DNA of 64,000 nt. It comes from Deltaproteobacteria bacterium. Its GTDB lineage: Bacteria; Desulfobacterota; Desulfuromonadia; Geobacterales; Pseudopelobacteraceae. Below the pieces are notes generated by a model. That model did not search any database. It was not told the origin of the DNA and was given only the letters and a program-made list of their open reading frames with translations. The number at the start of each line of letters is the position of its first letter. Position 1 is the first letter of the stretch. Below are positions 50,617-59,513 of this stretch, in pieces. The position numbers and the translations under genes were made by a program. The DNA lies in assembly GCA_021781535.1 (NCBI GenBank), contig JAJXWO010000019.1, positions 1 through 64,000 on the forward strand, given 5' to 3'.

Positions 50617-51675
50617 CTAATGGATAATGTTTTCACCAGCCATCTGGAGCAGCTCGACCGGGACATCAATACCGAATTTTTTTGCCTTATTCAGGTCAAG
50701 AGCAACTCCATATCTATGTGGCCATTCCGGCAAAATATCACTGATTTTTTTACCTTCAAAAAGTTCCTTTATCATTCCTGCTGCCTGAAAGCCGATGCTT
50801 GCGTGAGACGGATAAATTGTGGCAACGGCCCCCCATTTTTTCATGACATCGTCCTTCACAAGGCCTATAAGTGGCTTGTGGGAGGTGCTGTAAACCATCT
50901 TTGAAAAATCTTTCCGAGTACCCATTTGGTCGCATGGTGTGATATAGGCATCAACTTTGGAATCAAGCTCCTGTATATATTTTTTAGCGTTTACGGCCAT
51001 AATCTTGCCACCATGTTCACCCGTTACCAAAGGAACAGACCTGAAGATAATCTTGATGTCCTTAAATTCCGGGTCGGTTCTCAACAGTTTTTCAATCCAC
51101 TTGTTATAGCTGTGAGATTGAGGCATGTCCGCATAAATCAGCCCGAAGGTTCTTGCAGTGGGCATAAGACGTCTGATGAATTTAAGACGTGACTTCACCG
51201 GGACGGGATAGCAAACGCCTGTGAAGTTCGCCACCGGTTTTGAGTTAAAATCCTGAATAACACCAATTCCGACTGGATCTGTCGGGGAAGCGAAAATGAC
51301 GGGTTGTGTTTTCCCGTACAGGGCATTTTTGGCAGACAGGGTTGCTGCTGTCCCACCGACAAAAATGACATCATAGGAGTTTTTTAACTCATCATTTAAG
51401 ATGCGTTCTCCCTCTCTAACGTTATTACCGGAAAACATAATGGTCGTCTTGAGGTTTTTGCCTTCCAAATACCCGTAGTTTGCAAGCGCTTTCAACAGCG
51501 AGGCACGGACTTCGTTGTACGGGTGGCCTTTTTGTGAATCGAGAATGAGAAGTTTAAATATTTTGTGGATATGTGACGTGCTGGTGCTTGCCGATAACGC
51601 AGGTGAGCATATCGTAAATAGTATTGCAAAGCTCAGTGTAAAAGCACAGAAAATTCCAGATCTATTCAGGCGCAT
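50617..51675 (-). CDS. Periplasmic ABC-type substrate-binding protein (PF04392 type)
   Basis: A 352-residue exported binding protein. ATG 51675 follows GGAGGGTA; the signal peptide covers residues 1-28 (cut near ALSA). KLLILDSQKGHPYNEVRASLLKALANYGYLEGKNL and the later VIFVGGTAATLSAKNALYGKTQPVIFASPTDPVGIGVI match the TrpX/YufN-like binding-protein family. No permease or ATPase is adjacent. It is 59 bases upstream of the hybrid kinase on the same strand, so it may be its sensory partner. Confidence 0.87.
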   Translation of the reverse strand: MRLNRSGIFCAFTLSFAILFTICSPALSASTSTSHIHKIFKLLILDSQKGHPYNEVRASLLKALANYGYLEGKNLKTTIMFSGNNVREGERILNDELKNSYDVIFVGGTAATLSAKNALYGKTQPVIFASPTDPVGIGVIQDFNSKPVANFTGVCYPVPVKSRLKFIRRLMPTARTFGLIYADMPQSHSYNKWIEKLLRTDPEFKDIKIIFRSVPLVTGEHGGKIMAVNAKKYIQELDSKVDAYITPCDQMGTRKDFSKMVYSTSHKPLIGLVKDDVMKKWGAVATIYPSHASIGFQAAGMIKELFEGKKISDILPEWPHRYGVALDLNKAKKFGIDVPVELLQMAGENIIH

Positions 51676-51809
51676 CTCGGTACCCTCCGATGTGCAATAA
51701 CAATTCAAACGCGGTTTTTCTGCAATAAAAATAATTCCAATCAAGCAAAATTACAATGTTATTCTTAACTTAACCTGCAGAAAACACCGGTTGATCAGGA
51801 AAACCGGTC

Positions 51810-51839
51810 TTGCAAGATAACAGGTAATTGTACTATAGT
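51810..51839 (+). promoter_or_regulatory. Sigma70 promoter of aguAB
   Basis: TTGCAA (51810-51815) and TATAGT (51834-51839) are 18 bases apart, about 60 bases before the aguA start. An inverted pair ACCGGTT/AACCGGT lies just upstream (51786-51807) and could be an operator. Confidence 0.5.
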
Positions 51840-51900
51840 CATTGGCCGAATATGCCGAGATACTGACACCGCAATCATTTTACATATTGGAGATACTGCC

Positions 51901-52926
51901 GTGAATCCACGATTACCTGCCGAATGGGAAATTCAAGATGGCGTGCTGATGGCTTGGCCGCATGAAGGAACAGACTGGGCTTATATGCTTGATGATGTCC
52001 GTCCCGTTTTTGTTGAAATAATCCGCAATATTATCCGCTTTGAACGGGTGATTCTGACTGCACCGAACGCCGTATCTGCTCGAGATTTTCTTGGTGAAGC
52101 CGGCTTGGATCTGACCAGGGTTAAAATCTGCGAAATTCCGAATAATGATACCTGGGCGCGTGATTTTGGCCCGATCACCGTTATTTATAATAATAAGCCG
52201 GTCCTGATGGATTTCGGTTTCAACGGCTGGGGGCTCAAGTTTCCCGCAAACTTTGATAACCTGATTTCAAAACGCCTCAAACAGCTTGGTGAGTTACTCC
52301 CCAATCTGAATACGATCGGTTTGATTATGGAGGGGGGAAGTATTGAAAGTGATGGTCTTGGTACAATCCTTACCACGGCAGAATGCCTCCTTTCGCCAAA
52401 TCGTAACCCTCAACTGGACAAGAGTGAAATTGAGCAGGCACTCGCCTCCGTTGTCGGAGCAAAACGAGTCCTTTGGCTTAATAACGGTTTTTTAGCCGGA
52501 GATGATACCGACTCTCATATTGATACCCTGGCCCGAATCTGCCCCAACAACGTGATTATTTACCAGGCGTGCGAGAACCCGCTTGATGAACATTATGAGT
52601 CGTTGAAACTGATGGAGAATGAACTTAAAACTTTTACCGCTCCTGACGGATCACCCTATCGCCTAACCCCCCTCCCCTTGCCTAAGCCCTGCTTTGATGA
52701 AAATGCCCACCGGCTTCCGGCAACCTATGCGAATTTTCTGATTATCAACGGTGCGGTACTGGTGCCCACCTATCGTGATCCCGAGAATGACCGTGCTGCA
52801 CTTGAGCGGATCGCTCTGGCTTTCCCGGAACGTGAAACTATCGGTATTGACTGTCTGCCTCTGCTTGAACAGCACGGCTCTCTGCACTGTGTAACCATGC
52901 AGCTTCCTCAGGGAGTACTGGCATGA
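51901..52926 (+). CDS. aguA: Agmatine deiminase
   Basis: A 341-residue enzyme that converts agmatine to N-carbamoylputrescine and ammonia. LPAEWEIQDGVLMAWPHEGTDW at the start, NNDTWARDFGPI near residue 80, the GGSIESDGLGT region, and HGSLHCVTMQLPQG with the catalytic Cys330 are all family hallmarks. The start is GTG at 51901. It overlaps aguB by 4 bases. Together they make putrescine from arginine-derived agmatine. Confidence 0.95.
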   Translation: MNPRLPAEWEIQDGVLMAWPHEGTDWAYMLDDVRPVFVEIIRNIIRFERVILTAPNAVSARDFLGEAGLDLTRVKICEIPNNDTWARDFGPITVIYNNKPVLMDFGFNGWGLKFPANFDNLISKRLKQLGELLPNLNTIGLIMEGGSIESDGLGTILTTAECLLSPNRNPQLDKSEIEQALASVVGAKRVLWLNNGFLAGDDTDSHIDTLARICPNNVIIYQACENPLDEHYESLKLMENELKTFTAPDGSPYRLTPLPLPKPCFDENAHRLPATYANFLIINGAVLVPTYRDPENDRAALERIALAFPERETIGIDCLPLLEQHGSLHCVTMQLPQGVLA

Positions 52927-53807
52927 CAACGCTCAAGGCCGCCCTCATTCAACATAACTGTTCAAACAGCCGGGATGACAACCTTACTAAAACTATTCGG
53001 ATGGTTCGACAGGCAACAACTTCTGGAGCAGAACTTGTCGTGCTCCAGGAGCTGCATGTTTCCACTTATTTTTGTCAGGTTGAGTCTCCTGCCCTGTTTG
53101 ATCTGGCTGAACCGATCCCGGGACCTTCAACGGAAATATTGGGGAAACTGGCCGGAGAGTTGGGGGTAGTAATTGTAGCATCGCTGTTCGAACGCCGAGC
53201 GGCCGGGTTGTATCATAATACCGCCGTCGTATTTGAAAAAGACGGTTCCATAGCTGGAATTTATCGTAAGATGCACATCCCTGATGACCCCGGGTTTTAT
53301 GAAAAGTTTTATTTCACCCCCGGCGACCTTGGATTCAATCCGATCAAAACATCTGTTGGGTCACTGGGGGTGCTGGTATGTTGGGACCAATGGTACCCCG
53401 AAGCCGCCCGGTTGATGGCCCTGGCGGGAGCAGATCTGCTGATCTACCCGACTGCGATCGGCTGGGATCCTGATGATACAGTGGAAGAACAGCACCGACA
53501 ATATGATGCGTGGGTTACAGTACAGCGGGGTCACGCGGTTGCCAACGGCCTGCCGCTCCTTGCGGTCAACCGGGTTGGCTTTGAAAGCTCATCTCAGCAA
53601 CCGGATATTGGCATCAGATTCTGGGGGGGAAGTTTTGCTGCAGGCCCTCAAGGAGAAATTCTGGCAGAAGCGTCACACGAGAATGAAGAAATTATAGCGG
53701 TGGAGATAGACTGCGAAAGAAGTGAAAAAGTGCGTCGTATCTGGCCGTTCCTGCGGGATAGAAGGATTGACACGTACGACGATTTGCTGAAACGGTTCAG
53801 AGACTGA
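52923..53807 (+). CDS. aguB: N-carbamoylputrescine amidohydrolase
   Basis: A 294-residue nitrilase-family hydrolase. The catalytic triad is visible: Glu43 (VLQELHVS), Lys116 (YRKMHIPDDPGFYEK) and Cys153 (VLVCWDQWYPEAARL). It cleaves N-carbamoylputrescine to putrescine, carbon dioxide and ammonia. Overlap with aguA confirms the pathway. Length fits AguB (about 290-295). Confidence 0.95.
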   Translation: MTTLKAALIQHNCSNSRDDNLTKTIRMVRQATTSGAELVVLQELHVSTYFCQVESPALFDLAEPIPGPSTEILGKLAGELGVVIVASLFERRAAGLYHNTAVVFEKDGSIAGIYRKMHIPDDPGFYEKFYFTPGDLGFNPIKTSVGSLGVLVCWDQWYPEAARLMALAGADLLIYPTAIGWDPDDTVEEQHRQYDAWVTVQRGHAVANGLPLLAVNRVGFESSSQQPDIGIRFWGGSFAAGPQGEILAEASHENEEIIAVEIDCERSEKVRRIWPFLRDRRIDTYDDLLKRFRD

Positions 53808-53861
53808 GGTGTGCCGGAATTAAAAAAGCGAAGCGAGTTCAATTCTCAGAGACTGTGTTTT

Positions 53862-54701
53862 TCAAAGTTTGACAACTGAAGTTATTTTACGCTCGTGAAG
53901 ATAACGCTCAAGCAGGTAAAGCGGTATCCCCACGAGAGCACTCATGAAGAGAATATTGAGTATTTCAATCATATAGCCGCGTATCGTGTGGGGAATCGGC
54001 GCCAATATCCAATTGACAAGGCTGATGAGATACGACAGCGGCACAAGAATAATAGTTGCCCATAATAGGCCGCTCATTGCTTTCAGCGCACGTTTCAGCC
54101 GCTTCATGAACAGTATAGAAACCGTCAGCGCGGCCAGCCCGTACATAAGTGTAAGCCAATGGAGCAGGCCATAATGCAGAAAAACGTAGAAACCTGAAAC
54201 TTGTTCGTCCCTCTCTTCCATCAACAAAGCTTGAATTCTGGCGCTGTCATATCCTATAATTCCCCATAAACCAACGATAAGAAATAGTAGTGCAACTGCA
54301 GCGACACCCCAACCGATGAGATTGGCAGGATGAAGCTGGTCGATAAAATCTGCTACAGAAGTTGTGGAATCCTCGGATGGAGGTTGAGTTGTATCAAGAT
54401 TATTCAGCTTTTTACCGAGCAATTCCTGATTATGTTTTAACCGCTGTTCTTCCCGTTGCCGTTCGACAAACATCTTGATTACAATTCCGCATTTGGGGCA
54501 GGTGCCAAATGTTTCGTCGCCGAATGTACTGAAACTGCACGAAGGACAGGTATCGACCAGATAGGCATTATTTCCGGGACGGGGCTTGGAAATAGTAAAC
54601 CCTTCATTGCACCGTGGACACGTTATAAAACGGCCGGATTCAGGCACCTCATGATCTGGTATGCTTCCACTGGCGTTGCATTTGGGGCAAGATATTTTCA
54701 T
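53862..54701 (-). CDS. Zinc-ribbon membrane protein
   Basis: A 279-residue protein. The N-terminus carries CPKCNASGSIPDHEVPESGRFITCPRC, a zinc_ribbon/MJ0042-type motif, and a second ribbon CPSC..CPKC. A charged linker follows, then four membrane helices (from about residue 130). ATG 54701 begins the first Cys motif. Function unknown; the fusion of two ribbons to a membrane bundle recurs in deltaproteobacteria. Confidence 0.8.
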   Translation of the reverse strand: MKISCPKCNASGSIPDHEVPESGRFITCPRCNEGFTISKPRPGNNAYLVDTCPSCSFSTFGDETFGTCPKCGIVIKMFVERQREEQRLKHNQELLGKKLNNLDTTQPPSEDSTTSVADFIDQLHPANLIGWGVAAVALLFLIVGLWGIIGYDSARIQALLMEERDEQVSGFYVFLHYGLLHWLTLMYGLAALTVSILFMKRLKRALKAMSGLLWATIILVPLSYLISLVNWILAPIPHTIRGYMIEILNILFMSALVGIPLYLLERYLHERKITSVVKL

Positions 54702-54850
54702 CTTCAAGAAGCTCCGGATACGATGATTTCAACGACGTCAAACTGAACGGCAAGCGGGACGCAACCTGTGCTGTAATTATTCATGTTGTTTAAGCAAACA
54801 GCATCTTGAGTGGTATGATCACTCAGAATATGCCAAATATTTTTCAAGCA

Positions 54851-55279
54851 TTACTCCACCTTCCCCAGTGCAAAAGACAACAGCAGCAGACACAGCACGA
54901 CCGTGGTAATGAGCGTATAAACCCGGTCGCCTTGATACACAAAACCGAAGATGGATACCGCTACACGCATCACTGGTGTGGCGATCAGAAGCAGCAATCC
55001 TATGATGACGATGGATTGCCCGCTCAGGGCATACAGTCCCAGCGTAACGTCATGCCAGGTATGGGGGAAGGCAGCCCCCGGCCTGGTAAGCCTCAGCAAT
55101 GCATCGGAGGATGACAGGTAGTCGGGGTGATGCAGAAAAGTCATAAACGTGCCGACCGCGATGAGCGCCAGACTGGCTGCAATGCCCAGACGAAGTAGTT
55201 GACTGATCAGTAATTCCACGCGCCGGACGCGCTCTTCGTCCATCAAAGCTTTTTCTTTTATTGATTTAGGGCTTGTCAT
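54851..55279 (-). CDS. DUF1634 membrane protein
   Basis: A 142-residue protein with three helices: LGIAASLALIAVGTFMTF, then SIVIIGLLLLIATPVMRVAVSIFGFV and YTLITTVVLCLLLLSFALG. This is the DUF1634 pattern; these proteins are routinely encoded beside TauE/SafE exporters, as here (4-base overlap). Probably a partner or regulator of that exporter. Confidence 0.88.
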   Translation of the reverse strand: MTSPKSIKEKALMDEERVRRVELLISQLLRLGIAASLALIAVGTFMTFLHHPDYLSSSDALLRLTRPGAAFPHTWHDVTLGLYALSGQSIVIIGLLLLIATPVMRVAVSIFGFVYQGDRVYTLITTVVLCLLLLSFALGKVE

Positions 55280-56115
55280 CCACGGATTCCTTTTAGAAGC
55301 ATCTGCACCGAGATAATGAGCAGTACCGACACAAAGATCTTTCGCAGGGTTGTGCTCGGCAGGTGCCCCATCAGATGCGGCCCCAGAGCAGCCCCTATCA
55401 GCACCCCGGTTGCGACCGGAGCTGCTATGTAGGGGTCGATGTCACCACGCATGAAATACACGCCGGCACTGGCTGCTGCGGTAACTCCGATCATAAAATT
55501 GCTGGTAGCCGTCGAGACCTTGATAGGTAAGCGCATGGCCAGATCCATAGCCGGCACCTTGAGCGCCCCCGAGCCGATTCCCAGCAGTCCGCTGACAACA
55601 CCAGCGATGTACATAAGTCCCAAGCCGATGCGGGTACTCACCACTCGATAGCTTACCTCCTGGCCCGTGGCCCTGTCGAAATAGCTGCTGTGAAGCCGGA
55701 GATAATCAGACCAAGGCGCCGATTTACCAATAAGCGTCGCTGTTTCATGACGCTTACGGAACATCATCAGCGAAGAATACCCCATCATGACCCCAAAGAT
55801 AATATAAAGCCACCGCACGCTGAGGTGGCCGGCCAGATAAGCCCCCGTCAACGCACCGGAAGTCGTGGCTACCTCCAGCACCATGGCTACCCGCAGGTTG
55901 GTCATCCGCTCCCGCACGTAGGTCGCTGCTGCACTGCTTGAAGTTGCAATAACAGAGACGACGGAAGCACCGATAGCGTATCTTATGTCGATATTGAACA
56001 GCAGGGTCAAAGCGGGGATTACAATGATACCGCCACCCAGACCGAGTATTGAGCCGAAAAGTCCGGCGATTACGGAGACAAACAGAATCAGCAGGTCAAA
56101 TTGAAGGAGGGTCAT
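55276..56115 (-). CDS. TauE/SafE family anion exporter
   Basis: A 279-residue multi-span protein. SVIAGLFGSILGLGGGIIVIPALTLLFNIDIRYAIGASVVSVIATSSSAA is the first TauE repeat with its GxGGG loop, and VSGLLGIGSGALKVPAMDLAMRLPIKVSTATSNFMIGVTA is the second. Such proteins export sulfite, sulfoacetate or related organic anions. Start: ATG 56115 or GTG 56127. Paired with DUF1634 downstream. Confidence 0.9.
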   Translation of the reverse strand: MTLLQFDLLILFVSVIAGLFGSILGLGGGIIVIPALTLLFNIDIRYAIGASVVSVIATSSSAAATYVRERMTNLRVAMVLEVATTSGALTGAYLAGHLSVRWLYIIFGVMMGYSSLMMFRKRHETATLIGKSAPWSDYLRLHSSYFDRATGQEVSYRVVSTRIGLGLMYIAGVVSGLLGIGSGALKVPAMDLAMRLPIKVSTATSNFMIGVTAAASAGVYFMRGDIDPYIAAPVATGVLIGAALGPHLMGHLPSTTLRKIFVSVLLIISVQMLLKGIRG

Positions 56116-56141
56116 GTATGCCGTCACAAGGTTTGATAACA

Positions 56142-56175
56142 GCGAGGCGGTGCCGGTTCACGGTACCGCCTCGCC
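56142..56175. repeat. GC-rich inverted repeat upstream of the TauE gene
   Basis: GCGAGGCGGT (56142-56151) and ACCGCCTCGC (56166-56175) are exact complements, with GCCG/CGGT extending the stem. A short CTTTTC follows on the plus strand, where no gene ends. It may be a bidirectional stop for minus-strand readthrough from the TPR gene. Confidence 0.5.
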
Positions 56176-56296
56176 TTTTCGGTGTAAACTATTTTCCACA
56201 TCAGTATCACATGAGTCGCGCGATTTCTAGCAATTCTTCCAAACGGGCTCACATCCGGCAAAGTCGGGGGGGGGCTTGATCGGTATGTGCGTCAGC

Positions 56297-58234
56297 TCAC
56301 TTTTTTTTTGTTTTGCTCTTGCGTACGATGTGCTTTTTGCCAGCATGTTTATTATTTTTGCGAACGGAATGTTTTTTACCGGCATGAGAAGTTTTCTTAT
56401 GCACTGTGCGCTTGTTCTTGGCGGCGCGTGAAGTTTTTGTATGTACGCTCTCTTTCAGGCTCTGCGGACGGTACGTAATACTGCTGAGAAGCAGTTGCGG
56501 TCCGGCAAATGTCGGATCTGCCTTTTTTGCTGCTTCCAGCATCTCGCGCGATTCCGACAACCGCCCGCTTTTCATATACGTCCGCCCCAGGGCAAACAGC
56601 ATTCTGGCATTGTCAGGTTGCAATTCAAGTGATTTTTTGTATTCGGCTACTGCCAGGTCATATTCTTTTTTGATCTCATACACGATACCCAAACGGTAAT
56701 GACGTTGGGGGTCGTTGGGCGCCTTGTCCAGCCACTCTTTAATAAATGTTGTAAGGTCATCGTAGCGTTTCTGTTTAACATACAGAGTTATCAGGGCATT
56801 ACGGGCCGTTTCATCCTCGCTGTCCAGCCTGATGACTTCGTTGTACTGGTGTTCGGCCTTTGCAAACTGTCCCTCATGCATAAACAGTCGTGCCAGTTCC
56901 CGGTGCCCCTCAAGATTATTCGGGTCAAGCCGTACTGCAGTTTGATATTCACTCACAGCATTTTTATGATCCTTCATTCGATCATATACCTGGCCCAAAT
57001 CCAGATGATACAGAGGGTTATCCTCCCTGAGACGGAGCAGCTCCCGGTACTGATCTGCCGCTTCCGAGAAACCGCCTCGTGAGGTAAATATCTCTGCCAG
57101 TCGGCGGTGAGCATTGACATTATCCGGATCATGAATGACAGACAAACGGAAAGCGGATATGGCCTCATCGAGTTGACCGCTTCGTTCGTGAAGCAATCCC
57201 AGATCAAAGAAAACATCGCCATCCTTAAAGCCTGCCTTGATGAGCGACGTGAGCGTTGCCATAGCATCGTCATCACGACCGGCTGCCATTTGGGCTTTCC
57301 CCAGTTTATACTGTACATCCAGCCACGCCGGACGACCTTTGAGCGCAGTCTGGTAGGCGCTGATGGCGTGGCCAAACTCGTGGACCTTCATGAATCCATC
57401 GCCTTTGCGGGCAAAATCTTCAGGATTGATAGTGACATCAACTCCCGCCAGCAGGTATTCCTTGCGTGCGGCGTCCCGCTCGCCTTTCTCCATCAACACC
57501 TCTGCCAGCAGACGGTGCCCCTCCTTGTCTGATGAATTGTCGCGAAGGCTTGCCTGCAACTCTGTAATTGCCAAATCAAGTCGGCCGGACTTTCTGTAAA
57601 CATCTGCAAGTCCAAGCTGATACTTTACTTCCTTGGGCTTCAGCCCCTTAAGGCGGACAAATTCTTTCTCCGCGTTGTCATATTGTCCCAGCTCAACATA
57701 CGCCGCTGCAAGGCCGGCATGAATTTCCACATTATCGGGGTATGCCTTTAGCGCTTCGCCATAGTGAAAGAGAACCAGTGAGGGAAGTGTGCCGTTATTC
57801 ATGATCTGAGCAAGGGCGAGGTGATAGCGGGGATCGGATCGTCCCATGAGTCCTCTGGTCAGTTCGACCGAGGCTTCATCTTTAAGACCACGTTTACTTA
57901 ACAGTAATCCGAGATTGCCGTGGGCTTCGGCTATCGTCGTATCTTTTGCAAGCGCCTCACGGTAAAGAGTTATTGCACAATCAGGCTTTGATTCTTTCTC
58001 TGCGCGCTGGCCCTTTATAAACAACGCGGCGGCGCCATTTGGGCATGCCTTGATAATGGCTTCTTCCGCTTTTTCCCGTTTGGCGGAATCAGAAATCGTT
58101 GCGAGAGTACCAAGTGTCGTGCGAGCTTCCATACAGGGGTCTGACTTCCCCAAGCTCCAGCTGAAGCCGCAGCAGAAAATAATCACCGCACACAGTGCGG
58201 CGATACGGGAGGTCGATATGTGATAATAGATCAT
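56297..58234 (-). CDS. Large TPR protein with lysine/histidine tail
   Basis: A 645-residue exported protein. A signal-like helix (TSRIAALCAVIIFCCGFSWSLG) is followed by at least twelve TPR units of 34 residues (for example PDCAITLYREALAKDTTIAEAHGNLGLLL and later AVSEYQTAVRLDPNNLEGHRELARLF) and a strongly basic tail of about 55 residues with repeats of KKTSHAGKKHSVRK type. ATG 58234 chosen; 58249 and 58273 are also in frame. TPR arrays scaffold protein complexes. It follows pal by 75 bases on the same strand, the usual place of an envelope TPR partner. Confidence 0.85.
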   Translation of the reverse strand: MIYYHISTSRIAALCAVIIFCCGFSWSLGKSDPCMEARTTLGTLATISDSAKREKAEEAIIKACPNGAAALFIKGQRAEKESKPDCAITLYREALAKDTTIAEAHGNLGLLLSKRGLKDEASVELTRGLMGRSDPRYHLALAQIMNNGTLPSLVLFHYGEALKAYPDNVEIHAGLAAAYVELGQYDNAEKEFVRLKGLKPKEVKYQLGLADVYRKSGRLDLAITELQASLRDNSSDKEGHRLLAEVLMEKGERDAARKEYLLAGVDVTINPEDFARKGDGFMKVHEFGHAISAYQTALKGRPAWLDVQYKLGKAQMAAGRDDDAMATLTSLIKAGFKDGDVFFDLGLLHERSGQLDEAISAFRLSVIHDPDNVNAHRRLAEIFTSRGGFSEAADQYRELLRLREDNPLYHLDLGQVYDRMKDHKNAVSEYQTAVRLDPNNLEGHRELARLFMHEGQFAKAEHQYNEVIRLDSEDETARNALITLYVKQKRYDDLTTFIKEWLDKAPNDPQRHYRLGIVYEIKKEYDLAVAEYKKSLELQPDNARMLFALGRTYMKSGRLSESREMLEAAKKADPTFAGPQLLLSSITYRPQSLKESVHTKTSRAAKNKRTVHKKTSHAGKKHSVRKNNKHAGKKHIVRKSKTKKK

Positions 58235-58309
58235 AGGTATTTTTCCCATACCAAAAGGTAGTAATAATTTCAAACAGTTCCCCCGGCGTATGCCGGGGGA
58301 ACCATGTCA

Positions 58310-58897
58310 TCACGGTGTTACAACAACAAACTCATCACGACGGTTTTTTGCCCACACAGCCTCATTGTTTCCTTGAATGGCAGGCTTTTCTTTGCCGTAG
58401 CTGATGGTGGAAATACGGTCAGGTGTGACCCCCAGGGTGACCAGGTAGCGTTGAGCAGCTTTAGCACGACGCTCGCCAAGAGCCAGGTTATACTCTGCTG
58501 AACCTCGCTCGTCACAGTTACCCTCAATACGGATTTTGGCTGTGGGTTCTTTCGTCAGTGGGCCGGCATTTTTAGTTAACGTGCTGCGTGCGGATTCAGA
58601 CAGGATGGAGGAATCAAAATCGAAATAGATTTTATTCAAAGCAGACTGCAGCTGGACAATGGCTGAGGCTTTCTCCGCTTGCTGAGCAGCTGACGGAGCG
58701 GCAGCCAGTGTGGCCGGAGTTGTAGCGGCCTGTTTTGGTGGTGTTACGGCGGACGTTAGCGGTTCAGTCTGCCGGGCAACGGTCGCAGGGACAATTCCCT
58801 CGTCCTTCTTGACAACGTTTTGCTTTGCACATCCGGCAGTCATGAACAGGGCAACGAGACATATGAAAACTATATAAAACGAGGTGCGCTTTAACAT
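58310..58897 (-). CDS. pal: Peptidoglycan-associated lipoprotein Pal
   Basis: A 195-residue outer-membrane lipoprotein. Lipobox TAGC with Cys23, an Ala/Pro/Thr-rich linker, and an OmpA-type peptidoglycan-binding domain from about residue 90: IYFDFDSSILSESARSTLTKNA, then IEGNCDERGSAEYNLALGERRAKAAQRYLVTLGV. The Asp and Arg that hold diaminopimelate are in this domain (CDERG, ERRAKA). ATG 58897 has AGGAG upstream. No tolB or tolQRA is in the window. Confidence 0.93.
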   Translation of the reverse strand: MLKRTSFYIVFICLVALFMTAGCAKQNVVKKDEGIVPATVARQTEPLTSAVTPPKQAATTPATLAAAPSAAQQAEKASAIVQLQSALNKIYFDFDSSILSESARSTLTKNAGPLTKEPTAKIRIEGNCDERGSAEYNLALGERRAKAAQRYLVTLGVTPDRISTISYGKEKPAIQGNNEAVWAKNRRDEFVVVTP

Positions 58898-58995
58898 GGG
58901 AGATACTCCTAAAATAGGTAATAGTAGAATACCGCTGCGCTTCAGCGCCATATTCCAGGTCAGAGAAACTTCAGAATTGAGAGTGTATTTAAAAC

Positions 58996-59334
58996 TTATG
59001 CGGGAGGATTTGAAACAGGTGGTGCTCGCGGAGGGAAAGGGCTCGGTGACAAAAGAGTTACTGACGCATGAGCGTGGTACATTTCAGGGAAAGGCTCTTC
59101 CGAGACAAGGAAAGCCAGGGAGGGCACAGTGACTATACAGGGGTCCACATCTATTTTTACGGCAGCCTGCAGAACGGTCTGGACCGAAGTTTTATCCAGA
59201 ACCGCACCCCGCATCGGTTTGGGACTGTGCGGATGTGAAAAATCGGGCACTCTCATCCCTGCAAAAACCAGAAACAGCGGAATCATGAGGGCTATGAAGA
59301 GGATGCAACGACTATGTTTCACACACATACTCAT
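58996..59334 (-). CDS. Possible small secreted proline-rich protein
   Basis: A frame of about 112 residues from ATG 59334: a signal-like helix (RCILFIALMIPLFLVFAG) and a tail ending SPSPFPPRAPPVSNPPA. The helix followed by a PRAPP-type end resembles small secreted proteins seen near metal-resistance genes, but there is no clear ribosome site and no domain. Could be real or chance. Confidence 0.35.
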   Translation of the reverse strand: MSMCVKHSRCILFIALMIPLFLVFAGMRVPDFSHPHSPKPMRGAVLDKTSVQTVLQAAVKIDVDPCIVTVPSLAFLVSEEPFPEMYHAHASVTLLSPSPFPPRAPPVSNPPA

Positions 59335-59513
59335 ATGCCATAGGTAACAGATTCTTTGACTCAATACAAGCTGGTTGAATTGATGATATCCATGCAGACA
59401 CACAATATATTATAGCGGTTTCACCGTGGGGGCTGCAACAATCTGCACCATAATAAAATAAATTGCGCTATAGTGCCAGCTGTTTTAGATTTAATGAGGA
59501 AGGAGGGCTCTGC

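Noticed and set aside
56266-56274. Run of nine G, possible phase-variable tract
   Set aside because: It is outside any coding frame and 20 bases past the TPR gene stop; no promoter spacing effect is evident.
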